Assembly (NCBI RefSeq): GCF_004136015.1
Contig: NZ_CP024866.1
Location: 5,579,868-5,643,867 of the forward strand
Reading direction: 5' to 3'
DNA length: 64,000 bases
DNA from: Pseudomonas sp. ACM7
GTDB taxonomy: Bacteria; Pseudomonadota; Gammaproteobacteria; Pseudomonadales; Pseudomonadaceae
Position 1 is the stretch's first letter. The number at the start of each line of letters is the position of its first letter. The notes beneath the pieces were generated by a model that worked only from the letters and a program-made list of their open reading frames with translations, was not told the DNA's origin and did no database searches. Shown here one piece after another: positions 34,370 through 43,797 of this stretch. The position numbers and the translations under genes are program-made.

Positions 34370-34810
34370 ATGAACCCCCGCCTGGATTACTACAGCGCAT
34401 CGCCCAAAGCGATGAAAGCGATGATTGCCATGGAGGCCTTGACCAGCAACCTCAGCATCGAGCCGGCCTTGCTGCACTTGATCAAAATCCGAGCCTCGCA
34501 ACTCAATGGCTGCGCCTTCTGCACCGACATGCACTCGGTGGATGCCCGGCGCCTGGGCGAGACTGACCGTCGGTTGTATTCGATCGTGGTCTGGCGCGAC
34601 AGCGGTTTCTTCAATGCGCGAGAACGCGCGGCGCTGGCCTGGACCGAAGCCGTCACCTTGCTCTCTGAAAGCCATGTGCCGGACGAGGTCTACGCGCAGG
34701 CCCGGGAGCAGTTCAGCGAAGGCGAGATGGTCGACCTGACCATCGCCATCACCACCATCAACAGCTGGAATCGACTGGCGGTGAGTTTTCGGCAAACCCC
34801 TGGAGGCTGA
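34370..34810 (+). CDS. Carboxymuconolactone decarboxylase family (AhpD-like) protein
   Basis: A 146-residue all-helical protein with the redox motif GCAFCTDMH (Cys48, Cys51, His55), which marks it as an AhpD-like peroxidase partner rather than a true carboxymuconolactone decarboxylase. GAGGTCACTCC before the ATG is a good ribosome binding site. It is divergent from the MocR regulator. Likely role: thiol-based reduction of peroxide in the cytosol; partner not identified. Confidence 0.85.
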   Translation: MNPRLDYYSASPKAMKAMIAMEALTSNLSIEPALLHLIKIRASQLNGCAFCTDMHSVDARRLGETDRRLYSIVVWRDSGFFNARERAALAWTEAVTLLSESHVPDEVYAQAREQFSEGEMVDLTIAITTINSWNRLAVSFRQTPGG

Positions 34811-34897
34811 ATCGATTTTCCGCCCTGAGTGTCACGTCAGGTTCATAAACGCTGCGCAGGATGAGGCTTTCAAGGACAGATCGACAGGGAGTCAGCG

Positions 34898-35890
34898 ATG
34901 CGATTCATGGAAACCACAGATCGTCAGCAAGTTGCGCAGTACCGCTCTCCCGTAGAAAAAACCTCATCCTGGCGCGCACTGGCGGCAGGGATCGATCCGG
35001 TGCTGGCGCAGTCTTTTCGGGTCAGTGCCCGTTGCGGCTGTTTCATGCAGGCAGCCCGCAGCCTCAACATCAAGGCCACCCAACTGCGCAAACAATTGGC
35101 GCAGCTTGAAACGCAACTGCAGTGCTCGCTGTTCAGCCACTCAGAGAATGGCGTTGCCCTCAGTCGTGACGGATTGCAGCTGCAATCGCAGTTGATTGCC
35201 CTGGCCCACGAGCGCGACTTGCAGGTGATCGAACAGCCGTTGATTCGCCTGGCCGTCGCCGAATCGATCCTGCATGACATTCTCGGTCGCGATCTGGTTG
35301 CCTTGTTGCGGCGCAACGCCAGCGTGCGCCTGGACATCATCACCCTCGACAGTGAACTGTCCCTGCAAGCGGTCAGTGCCGATGTGGTGCTGTGGCTGGC
35401 CGGCACCGATTCACCGCTGCCCGGCCCGAGTTTTGCTGTCAGCGAGCCTCGGCGTCTGGCGCGGCTCGACTATCTGCCCCACATCGCCAAACGTTATTCA
35501 CGGGTCGCGTCGCGGCCAGACAGCCTCGATGACCTGGCGGATTTCCTGCTGGTGCAATGGCAGCATGACCGTCAGGTCGACTGTTTTCGGCCGTGGAATA
35601 CCCTCGTGGACCAACGCCTGGCCGGAGTGGTGCAGTTGCATTCCTATGAACTGATGCTGGAGATGATCCGTTGCAGCGCCTGTATTGGCCTGCTGCCCGG
35701 ATACATCAGCCGCTTCGACCGCGGCCTTATTGCATTGCCGGGGCTGTTCAGTCAACCGATGCAGCGGCAGGTGTGGGTGGCGGTCAATGCGCAGTCCGAG
35801 GGTTCAGCGCAGGTGCAGATGATCGTTGAGCTGATCCAGAACACCTTCGAAGAGCGGCGGGAGTGGTTCGAACAACCTTCGGCGGTATAG
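34898..35890 (+). CDS. Atypical LysR-type transcriptional regulator
   Basis: A 330-residue protein whose helix-turn-helix sits unusually far in (about 48-100, ARCGCFMQAARSLNIKATQL, then LETQLQCSLFSHSENGVALS), after a roughly 40-residue N-terminal extension. The effector-binding domain follows from about 130 (LIRLAVAESILHD) to the end. The helix keeps SL.. and a Leu/Lys-rich partner but has Gln and Cys where LysR proteins normally have conserved residues. GGGAGTCAGCG before the ATG supports the start. Target unknown; not obviously linked to the neighbouring AhpD gene. Confidence 0.7.
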   Translation: MRFMETTDRQQVAQYRSPVEKTSSWRALAAGIDPVLAQSFRVSARCGCFMQAARSLNIKATQLRKQLAQLETQLQCSLFSHSENGVALSRDGLQLQSQLIALAHERDLQVIEQPLIRLAVAESILHDILGRDLVALLRRNASVRLDIITLDSELSLQAVSADVVLWLAGTDSPLPGPSFAVSEPRRLARLDYLPHIAKRYSRVASRPDSLDDLADFLLVQWQHDRQVDCFRPWNTLVDQRLAGVVQLHSYELMLEMIRCSACIGLLPGYISRFDRGLIALPGLFSQPMQRQVWVAVNAQSEGSAQVQMIVELIQNTFEERREWFEQPSAV

Positions 35891-35927
35891 AGTGGGCGGC
35901 CATGTCTGTCTCAAGGATGAATCACCC

Positions 35928-36449
35928 ATGCCCGCCACTGACGCTGTCATCTCCCTCGAACGTTTCAAAGAATCCCACATTGACGGTATTACCGCGCTCT
36001 ACAACGACCCGGCCATTACCCGGCAGGTACTGCAAATGCCATTTCAGTCCCCCGAAGTCTGGCGCAAGCGCCTGGCGCCGGATAATGAGCGTGTGGTGCA
36101 GCTGGTGGCGCTGCATCAAGGGACGGTCATCGGCAATATCGGCCTGGAGCAGTTTTCGCGGATCCGTCGCAGCCATGCTGGCAATCTCGGCATGGGCGTC
36201 GCGGTGGGCTGGCAGGGCAAGGGCGTCGGCTCGAAGCTGTTGGCGGCGGCGCTGGACATCGCTGACAACTGGATGAACCTGCAACGGCTCGAGCTTTCGG
36301 TTTACGCCGACAACGAAGCTGCCATCGGGCTTTATCGCAAGTTCGGCTTCGAAACCGAAGGGCTGTTTCGCGACTACGCCGTGCGTGATGGCGGATGGGT
36401 CGATGCCTTGAGTATGGCGCGGCTGCGTCGCACGCCCAAGGCCGGTTGA
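35928..36449 (+). CDS. GNAT-family N-acetyltransferase
   Basis: A 173-residue acetyltransferase with the acetyl-CoA loop (GVAVGWQGKGVGSKLLAAAL) and the final strand/helix ELSVYADNEAAIGLYRKFGF. AAGGATGAATCACCC precedes ATG at 35928. The frame is open 36 bases further up through a GTG, but that start is less likely. It resembles ribosomal-protein and amino-acid acetyltransferases of the RimI/PhnO type, and the substrate cannot be told. It ends one base before the convergent racemase gene. Confidence 0.82.
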   Translation: MPATDAVISLERFKESHIDGITALYNDPAITRQVLQMPFQSPEVWRKRLAPDNERVVQLVALHQGTVIGNIGLEQFSRIRRSHAGNLGMGVAVGWQGKGVGSKLLAAALDIADNWMNLQRLELSVYADNEAAIGLYRKFGFETEGLFRDYAVRDGGWVDALSMARLRRTPKAG

Positions 36450-36450
36450 G

Positions 36451-37143
36451 TCACTCACCCAACGCGAACGCCACCGCCGCCTGTGCATGCAGTTCGGTGG
36501 TGTCGAGCAAGGGTAGGGCGCTGTGCTCAGGTTTGATCAGCAGGCCGATTTCCGTGCAACCGAGGATGATGGCCTGGGCGCCACGTCGGCTCAGTGATTC
36601 GATGACCTGCTGATAGACCTTGCGTGACGCCTCGCTGGTCACCCCGACGCACAACTCGTCATAGATGATCCGGTGCACGGCTTGGCGTTCCTCGGCCTCC
36701 GGCACCAGTACGGTCAGCCCCATTGAAGTCAGGCGTTCCTTGAGGAAGTCCTGCTCCATGGTGAACGCTGTGCCGAGCAATCCGACCTCCAGCGCACCCG
36801 TATCGACGGCAGCCTGACCGGCCGAATCGGCGATGTGCAGGAAGGGAATGGCGATCGCTGCCTGAATCTGCCCGGCCACTTTGTGCATGGTGTTGGTACA
36901 CAGCACCACGCAATCGGCACCACCGGCCTCTAGCCTACGCGCCGCATCCACCAGAATCGCCGCGGCATCGTCCCAGCGCCCGGCATGCTGGGCCTGTTCG
37001 ACAGGGCCAAAGTCGACGCTGTACATTAGCAACTTCGCCGAACGCAACGGCCCGAGCCGGTCGCGTACCTGCTGATTGATGAGACGGTAATACTCGGCGC
37101 TGGACTCCCAGCTCATGCCGCCGATAAGGCCGATGGTGCGCAT
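36451..37143 (-). CDS. Aspartate/glutamate racemase family protein
   Basis: A 230-residue racemase with the two catalytic cysteines of the PLP-independent fold: Cys82 in VVLCTNTMHKV and a second in AIILGCTEIGLLI. The N-terminus MRTIGLIGGMSWESS is the substrate loop. AGGAGCACGAC before ATG at 37143 sets the start; the open frame continues upstream without support. Related proteins in pseudomonads include broad-specificity amino-acid racemases, so the substrate is left open. It is divergent from the AraC-type regulator. Confidence 0.84.
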   Translation of the reverse strand: MRTIGLIGGMSWESSAEYYRLINQQVRDRLGPLRSAKLLMYSVDFGPVEQAQHAGRWDDAAAILVDAARRLEAGGADCVVLCTNTMHKVAGQIQAAIAIPFLHIADSAGQAAVDTGALEVGLLGTAFTMEQDFLKERLTSMGLTVLVPEAEERQAVHRIIYDELCVGVTSEASRKVYQQVIESLSRRGAQAIILGCTEIGLLIKPEHSALPLLDTTELHAQAAVAFALGE

Positions 37144-37235
37144 GTCGTGCTCCTGTTGATGGCAACCCTTGTTCGAGCATGCCCTTATTTGAGAGTACCC
37201 GTGGCTCTTCATCGCGATATATCAGGAAATTTCAC

Positions 37236-38012
37236 ATGCCAGCGGCGCTGAGCCAGGAGCTGCTGGGCGGCAGACTCTGCTTGCAGCTTTTGCCCCGTGC
37301 GGCTTACAGCGCGCGTGACCCTGTGCAGTGGCAAACCCTTGGGGTGACGCTGGAACGTCAACACGGCGTGCACGCCATCGATTCGGATCATCGGGTGGAT
37401 TTCGACACCTTGCCTGGCGTACTGGCTTACACCCCGGTCGGCGTGGAGGTGTTTTCCGAATCGGCCAGCGGTGGCGAATACCTGCTGATGCGTCTGGACG
37501 AGCCGTTGGCTAATCAGTGTTTACCCTCGGTTGACCGCCGTGTGCAGTCTTCGGGCAATCGCCGCGCGCTGATGCTGGGCCGGGAACTGCGGCGTCTGTT
37601 GCTCGCTCCGCAACCGGACAGGCTGGCGCTTGAGCAAAGGGCGGTGGAATTCGTTGGTTTGATGAACCCGAAGACCAATACCGCGCAACGTGTCACGTCC
37701 AGGGTTTTCACCCAAGTGCTGGATCAGATCGCCGAGCAGTTCCACGAACCCCTGACCCTGGAACAATTGGCCGCCACCTACGGACAAAACGAGCTGCGCT
37801 TCCTGCGCGACTTTACCCGGGCCATCGGCCTGACACCCCACGCTTACCTCGTTGAAGTGCGGCTTCAGGCGGCACGCCGGATGATCGAACACACCGACCT
37901 GTCCCTGGCCGACATCGCCCTGAACGCGGGGTTCGCCCATCAGTCCCACATGGGCAGTGCCTTTCGCAAATACCTGGCCATGACCCCCAGCCAATACCGT
38001 TCACGCTTTTAG
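37236..38012 (+). CDS. AraC-family transcriptional regulator
   Basis: A 258-residue regulator. The N-terminal 150 residues form a cupin-like sensor (no recognised ligand); the C-terminal 100 hold the two helix-turn-helix motifs (TLEQLAATYGQNELRFLRDF and LADIALNAGFAHQSHMGSAF, then FRKYLAMTPSQYR). AGGAAATTTCAC precedes ATG at 37236; an upstream in-frame ATG at 37179 has no such site. Target genes are probably nearby, perhaps the divergent racemase; this is a guess. Confidence 0.82.
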   Translation: MPAALSQELLGGRLCLQLLPRAAYSARDPVQWQTLGVTLERQHGVHAIDSDHRVDFDTLPGVLAYTPVGVEVFSESASGGEYLLMRLDEPLANQCLPSVDRRVQSSGNRRALMLGRELRRLLLAPQPDRLALEQRAVEFVGLMNPKTNTAQRVTSRVFTQVLDQIAEQFHEPLTLEQLAATYGQNELRFLRDFTRAIGLTPHAYLVEVRLQAARRMIEHTDLSLADIALNAGFAHQSHMGSAFRKYLAMTPSQYRSRF

Positions 38013-38081
38013 TCGTACGCCGGCAGCGCGCATCTGCCATGCTCAAAGTCCGCAGCACCGCTTCAACAAAGGAACACCGCA

Positions 38082-38576
38082 ATGGACGACGTACAGCAAC
38101 TGGGTGAGATGCTTCGCCATTACGCAGAAAGCGAAGCGCACAAGAAGCAACTATTCGAGTCGCAATCGGCCGTGTGGGCGACGCGCATTGGTGAACTGTT
38201 CGATCAGATCCAGCAATGGCTGGAACCGGTCCAGGCGCCGAATCTGCTGGAGGTGAGCCGCGAGGCCTATGTCGCCTCGGGGCCGAGCGTTCCGGTCGAG
38301 ACGTCAGCCTTCAAGACCGAGAAGCTGTCCATTGTGATTGCCGGTAAACCGGTGGAGTTTGTGCCGGATGTGATGGGTGCCGGTGGTCAGATTTCACTGG
38401 CCGTAATGGGCCTGACGGCCGCGCGCTACGGCAGCATTTCGCTGGTGTGCCTGCCACCGTCCAGTAGCTGGCAATGGCGCAAGACCAATGGCTTGAAAGA
38501 CCCGGATACATTTGCGTTCGATGCGAACTTTTTGGCGCAGCAGTTGCAGAGCCTGATCCCCCGCGAACGCAGCTGA
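38082..38576 (+). CDS. Protein of unknown function
   Basis: A 164-residue soluble protein. An amphipathic, charged N-terminal helix (about 1-45) is followed by VPVETSAFKTEKLSIVIAGK and a beta-rich middle with GAGGQISLAVMGLTAARY, then a Trp-containing stretch SSSWQWRKTNG. No membrane segment or signal peptide. AAAGGAACACCGCA gives a strong ribosome binding site. I cannot assign a family. Confidence 0.65.
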   Translation: MDDVQQLGEMLRHYAESEAHKKQLFESQSAVWATRIGELFDQIQQWLEPVQAPNLLEVSREAYVASGPSVPVETSAFKTEKLSIVIAGKPVEFVPDVMGAGGQISLAVMGLTAARYGSISLVCLPPSSSWQWRKTNGLKDPDTFAFDANFLAQQLQSLIPRERS

Positions 38577-38600
38577 ACTCTCTGACCTGACACATACCCT

Positions 38601-38703
38601 GTGGGAGCGGGCTTGCTCGCGAAGAGGCCATAACATTCAACATCAATGTTGAATGACAGTCCGCCTTCGCGAGCAAGTCGGATCGCCGCATCGCCGCTCC
38701 CAC
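38601..38703. repeat. REP pair, right arm with 15-16 bp insert
   Basis: An ordinary forward arm at 38601 and a reverse arm at 38666-38703 carrying the insert (one base different from the others: CGATGCGG). It lies between the convergent unknown gene and the small CcoQ-like gene. Confidence 0.88.
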
Positions 38704-38720
38704 ATTGGATTTGCGTTGCG

Positions 38721-38942
38721 TCAAATTTCGAGGTTGCCCCAACCCGGTTTCGCTTCTTCCGGCGCCACCGTCTTCACACGCTTGCCCGTCGCCAATTCCA
38801 CCCGCCGCGCCACCTCCGGGTCATCGGCAAACGCAATCAAACTGGCTTCATCCAGACTCTCTGCCGTCTGATGCTTCAGGCAGTATTCAACCGCCAGCCA
38901 AAGCCCCGCGACGCCCAACACATTCAGCACGACCTCAATCAT
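38721..38942 (-). CDS. Small CcoQ-like membrane protein downstream of ccoN4
   Basis: A 73-residue protein with one N-terminal membrane segment (VVLNVLGVAGLWLAVEYCL, about 4-22) and a charged tail with a conserved-looking PEEAKPGWGN end. The gene follows ccoN after 15 bases on the same strand, and AAGGGGCTTGAG supplies the ribosome binding site. P. aeruginosa has a small gene in the same place (PA4134) that is thought to accompany the orphan CcoN4 subunit. It is likely to join or assemble the oxidase; not shown. Confidence 0.72.
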   Translation of the reverse strand: MIEVVLNVLGVAGLWLAVEYCLKHQTAESLDEASLIAFADDPEVARRVELATGKRVKTVAPEEAKPGWGNLEI

Positions 38943-38957
38943 CTCAAGCCCCTTGCC

Positions 38958-40436
<1,479 letters not shown>

Positions 40437-40830
40437 GTCGTGCACTGTAGAAACCTTGTGAAAAACAAAACAGGCTCAGGAAAACATCATTTATGCGAAT
40501 CAGATTTGAGGTAACCCTGCGGCCATCTGCCACAACCTGATACGGTTTTTTAGCGTTCAGCTGAATCTGTAACGCACTGCGTCGCAGGTCCATAGTCGAC
40601 TCAAGAAAACGGGCCATAGAGCTTCAAGCTCACTGAAATTCCTGTGGGAGCGACCTGTGGTGGGGGGATTTATCCCCGTTCGGCTGCGAAGCAGTCGTCA
40701 ATCCGGACAAACCGGTCTGTCTGAACGGACGCGGGGGCCGCTTCGCGACCCAACGGGGATAAATCCCCTCACCACAGTTCGCTCCCACAGGGGTTGTGCA
40801 GAGCCCGATCAATCCTGATGAGGTAGCCAC
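40437..40830. other. Divergent gap between ccoN4 and the siroheme reductase
   Basis: About 390 bases with no supported gene. The right half is the large inverted repeat at 40641-40792. I found no clear Anr site (TTGAT-N4-ATCAA) by eye. The only 38 bases between repeat and reductase start are too few for a normal promoter, so the reductase promoter must lie inside or left of the repeat. Confidence 0.6.
40641..40792. repeat. 152-bp inverted repeat between divergent genes
   Basis: The outer arms are CCTGTGGGAGCGA (40641) and its mirror ending CCCACAGG at 40792; inside them GGGGATTTATCCCCGTT and AACGGGGATAAATCCCC pair. The centre is an imperfect copy of the TGCGAAGCAGTCG element seen at 10285 and 58976. 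As RNA it would form a long hairpin in the leader of the reductase gene. Confidence 0.9.
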
Positions 40831-42504
40831 ATGTATCAGTACGATGACTATGACCGGGCCCTGGTCTTTGAGCGGGTCGCGCAGTTTCGCGATCAGATCG
40901 AACGCTTCATGGCGGATGAGTTGAGCGAAGAAGAATTCCTGCCGCTGCGTTTACAAAACGGCCTGTACATGCAAAAGCACGCCTACATGCTGCGGGTGGC
41001 GATTCCTTACGGCACGTTAAGCGCGCCGCAAATGCGTACGCTGGCGAGCATCGCCCGGGATTACGATCGTGGCTACGGCCACTTCACCACCCGGCAGAAC
41101 ATGCAGTTCAACTGGATCGAACTGGCCCAGGTGCCGGACATTCTCGAGCGCCTGGCGCAAGTGGAAATGCACGCGATCCAGACCTCCGGCAACTGTGTGC
41201 GCAACATCACCACCGAAGCCTTTGCCGGGGTGGCGGCGGACGAAATGATCGACCCACGACCGCTGGCGGAAATCCTGCGGCAATGGTCGACCATCAACCC
41301 GGAATTCCTGTTCCTGCCGCGCAAGTTCAAGATCGCCATCTGCTCGGCGGAACAGGACCGGGCGGCGATCATGATGCATGACATCGGCCTCTATCTTTAC
41401 CCGGGCACTGACGGGCAAATGCTGCTGCGGGTCATCGTCGGCGGCGGGTTGGGGCGCACGCCGATCCTTGGTTTACAGATTCGCGAAGGGTTGCCGTGGC
41501 AGCATTTGCTGTCCTACGTAGAGGCGGTGCTGCGGGTCTACAACCGCCACGGTCGGCGCGACAACAAGTACAAGGCGCGGATCAAGATTCTGGTCAAGGC
41601 GCTGGGCATCGAAGCCTTTGCCCGGGAAGTGGCGGAGGAGTGGCAGTACCTCAAGGACGGTCCGGCGCAGTTGACTGAAGTCGAATATGAGCGCGTGGCC
41701 AGTGCCTTTGTGCCGCCGGATTACCGCGCTCTGGCGGACACCGACCTCGATTTCGGCACACGCCTTTCCGAAAACCCGGCCTTTGCCCGTTGGGTGTCGC
41801 GCAACGTTCAGCCACACAAAGTGCCGGGTTACGCCAGCGTGGTGCTGTCGACCAAACCGGGCATCGCCTCACCGCCGGGTGATGTCACGGCCGAGCAAAT
41901 GGAGGCCGTGGCCGACTGGTCCGAGCAGTTCGGTTTTGGCGAAATTCGCATCGCCCATGAACAGAACATTGTGTTGCCCGACGTGCCCAAGGCTGATCTC
42001 TACACGCTTTGGTGCCGCGCCTGCGAACAGGGCCTGGGCTGCGCCAACATCGGCTTGCTGACCGACATCATCGCCTGCCCCGGCGGCGACTTCTGCGCGC
42101 TGGCCAATGCCAAGTCGATCCCTATCGCGCAAGCGATTCAGGCACGCTTCGAAGACCTCGACTATCTGCATGATCTGGGCGACATCAGCCTGAACATCTC
42201 CGGCTGCATAAACGCCTGCGGCCACCACCACATCGGCAACATCGGCATTCTGGGGGTCGATAAGAACGGCAGCGAGTGGTACCAGATCACCCTCGGCGGG
42301 GCTCAGGGCAAGAACAGCGCATTGGGCAAAGTCATCGGCCCGTCCTTCAGCGCCGCCGAAGTACCCGGGGTGATCGAGCGGATCATCGCCACGTTCGTCA
42401 ATTACCGCGAGAGTGAGGAAGTGTTCGTCGACACCTTGCAGCGCATCGGTCTGGAACCGTTCAAAGAGCAGGTCTATCCGAAGCTGTTGGAGGTGTCGGC
42501 ATGA
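40831..42504 (+). CDS. Nitrite/sulfite reductase, siroheme type (NirA-like)
   Basis: A 557-residue hemoprotein. It has two ferredoxin-like halves and the iron-sulfur/siroheme motifs CPGGDFCALANAKSIPIA (Cys-x5-Cys) and ISGCINACGHHHIGNIG (Cys-x3-Cys). Such enzymes reduce sulfite to sulfide or nitrite to ammonia by six electrons. Beside ccoN4 and a DUF934 gene it matches PA4130 of P. aeruginosa, reported as NirA, an alternative nitrite reductase. CysI-type sulfite reductases of pseudomonads also have a DUF934 neighbour, so the substrate is not fixed. GAGGTAGCCAC supplies the ribosome binding site; the next gene overlaps by four bases. Confidence 0.88.
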   Translation: MYQYDDYDRALVFERVAQFRDQIERFMADELSEEEFLPLRLQNGLYMQKHAYMLRVAIPYGTLSAPQMRTLASIARDYDRGYGHFTTRQNMQFNWIELAQVPDILERLAQVEMHAIQTSGNCVRNITTEAFAGVAADEMIDPRPLAEILRQWSTINPEFLFLPRKFKIAICSAEQDRAAIMMHDIGLYLYPGTDGQMLLRVIVGGGLGRTPILGLQIREGLPWQHLLSYVEAVLRVYNRHGRRDNKYKARIKILVKALGIEAFAREVAEEWQYLKDGPAQLTEVEYERVASAFVPPDYRALADTDLDFGTRLSENPAFARWVSRNVQPHKVPGYASVVLSTKPGIASPPGDVTAEQMEAVADWSEQFGFGEIRIAHEQNIVLPDVPKADLYTLWCRACEQGLGCANIGLLTDIIACPGGDFCALANAKSIPIAQAIQARFEDLDYLHDLGDISLNISGCINACGHHHIGNIGILGVDKNGSEWYQITLGGAQGKNSALGKVIGPSFSAAEVPGVIERIIATFVNYRESEEVFVDTLQRIGLEPFKEQVYPKLLEVSA

Positions 42505-42983
42505 ACAATGTGCTACGGCTGGAGGAGGGTGTGGCGCGGATTGTCGCTGATGATCCATGGACCCTGGTCAGGGATGTCAACGATGAATGGCCGGCGGGTG
42601 CAGTGATTCTGCCGTTGGCCCGCTGGCTTGAAGGTCCACCGCAAAAGGGTGTGTGGTTGGGGCCGGACGATGAAGTGGACAGCCTCAAGCCGTGGTTTTC
42701 ACACCTGCCGCTGATTGCCCTCGACTTTCCGAGTTTCCGTGATGGTCGCGGTTACAGCCAGGCGTACTTGCTGCGCACTCGATTGGGCTGGACGGGCGAG
42801 TTGCGCGCGGTCGGCGACGTACTGCGCGATCAACTTAGCCACATGCGTCAATGCGGGTTCGACAGCTTTGCGGTGCGTGAGGACAAGTCGGTTGAAGATG
42901 CGCTCAAGGGGCTGGCCGGGATGAGTGTGCTGTATGGGCGTTCGGTAATTGAGCCGCGGCCGTTGTTTCGACGGCGTCAGTAG
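42501..42983 (+). CDS. DUF934 domain protein
   Basis: A 160-residue protein starting within the end of the siroheme reductase gene (ATGA overlap at 42501), so translation is coupled. The conserved core is in the middle: VDSLKPWFSHLPLIALDFPS, FRDGRGYSQAYLLRTRLGW and GELRAVGDVLRDQLSHM. DUF934 proteins regularly follow CysI/NirA-type reductases and are thought to aid their electron supply or assembly; the role is unproven. Confidence 0.86.
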   Translation: MNNVLRLEEGVARIVADDPWTLVRDVNDEWPAGAVILPLARWLEGPPQKGVWLGPDDEVDSLKPWFSHLPLIALDFPSFRDGRGYSQAYLLRTRLGWTGELRAVGDVLRDQLSHMRQCGFDSFAVREDKSVEDALKGLAGMSVLYGRSVIEPRPLFRRRQ

Positions 42984-42999
42984 AAACCCCGGTGAGGAC

Positions 43000-43026
43000 G
43001 GCGCATCCTGTAGAGCTGGATGCGCC
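43000..43026. terminator. Convergent intergenic hairpin
   Basis: GGCGCATCC (43000-43008) and GGATGCGCC (43018-43026) pair perfectly with a nine-base loop between the DUF934 gene and the convergent lipoprotein gene. There is no T run on either strand. Confidence 0.5.
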
Positions 43027-43034
43027 GAGCGCTG

Positions 43035-43535
43035 TCAGTTGATGCGGACCAGAGCAGCTCGATCGCTTGGAGAAAGCTGATCAATTTCGAGCAGCGTCAG
43101 GCTTTTTGGCGCTTCACCAGGCAGTGGGTTGCCAAGATTGCCCGCAGCGTCGGCGGGAAGTTTGTACATCGCGCCAGTGAGTGGATCGACAACGAGCATG
43201 CCAATCACCCCCCCCAATAACAGGTTGCCCCAGTACCAGCCACTCATGCTGGTTTCCAGCGTAGCGCTGGTATCGGCATAACCTTCTTTCTTAAACGTGA
43301 TGGTGTAGGCCTCACCTTTGAAGTAGCCACGACCTGAAGGCAGGGTAACGGTATTGGGCGTGGAACCGTTATGAACGATGACTCCGTCCTTGTTCTTGAT
43401 GGTGAAGTCGGCACCGCTTGGAGTGCTCGACACGTTCACTGGGTATTTGCTGTCGCCTACGATGCTTGCACAGCCCGAAGTCAGCAGTGTGGCGGTCAGG
43501 GCTGTAACGGTGAACAGCGTGCGGAGAGCTTTCAT
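43035..43535 (-). CDS. PEGA-like lipoprotein
   Basis: A 166-residue lipoprotein (signal LTATLLTSGCAS, lipobox Cys near 22). The PEGA-type beta repeat reads YPVNVSSTPSGADFTIKNKD, then TPNTVTLPSGRGYFKGEAYT and ITFKKEGYADTSATLE, a surface-layer type fold. A hydrophobic glycine-rich part (GNLLLGGVIGMLVVDPLTG) follows, and then a short tail. AAGGATCATCA precedes the ATG. Residue +2 is Ala, so outer membrane sorting is likely. Role unknown; perhaps a cell-wall-associated protein. Confidence 0.75.
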   Translation of the reverse strand: MKALRTLFTVTALTATLLTSGCASIVGDSKYPVNVSSTPSGADFTIKNKDGVIVHNGSTPNTVTLPSGRGYFKGEAYTITFKKEGYADTSATLETSMSGWYWGNLLLGGVIGMLVVDPLTGAMYKLPADAAGNLGNPLPGEAPKSLTLLEIDQLSPSDRAALVRIN

Positions 43536-43797
43536 TGATGATCCTTGAGACCGGGATTGCCGTCATTGGCCGAGGTACGCTTCATGTCGCCTCGTTGTGA
43601 GTATTGGGGGCTGACTGCCCGGCGCGGACTCTAGCACTAATGGCAGTGAGCCATCATCCAGAATTTAAATTAATTCGGTGTAGTCGCACGCCTTGGGAGA
43701 TGTTGTGTGGTGGCGCAAGGCATTTGTACTTGGGTCGATGATGGCACTTTGGTAGAGTCCGCACCTCATAAGGAAGTCGTACCGAAAGGAGTCTGGT

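Noticed and set aside
40446..40830. An Anr/FNR site in the ccoN4-reductase gap
   Set aside because: CGATCAATCCTGATGAG near 40810 has ATCAA but no matching TTGAT half at the right spacing. No convincing TTGAT-N4-ATCAA was found by eye; a motif scan is needed to be certain.
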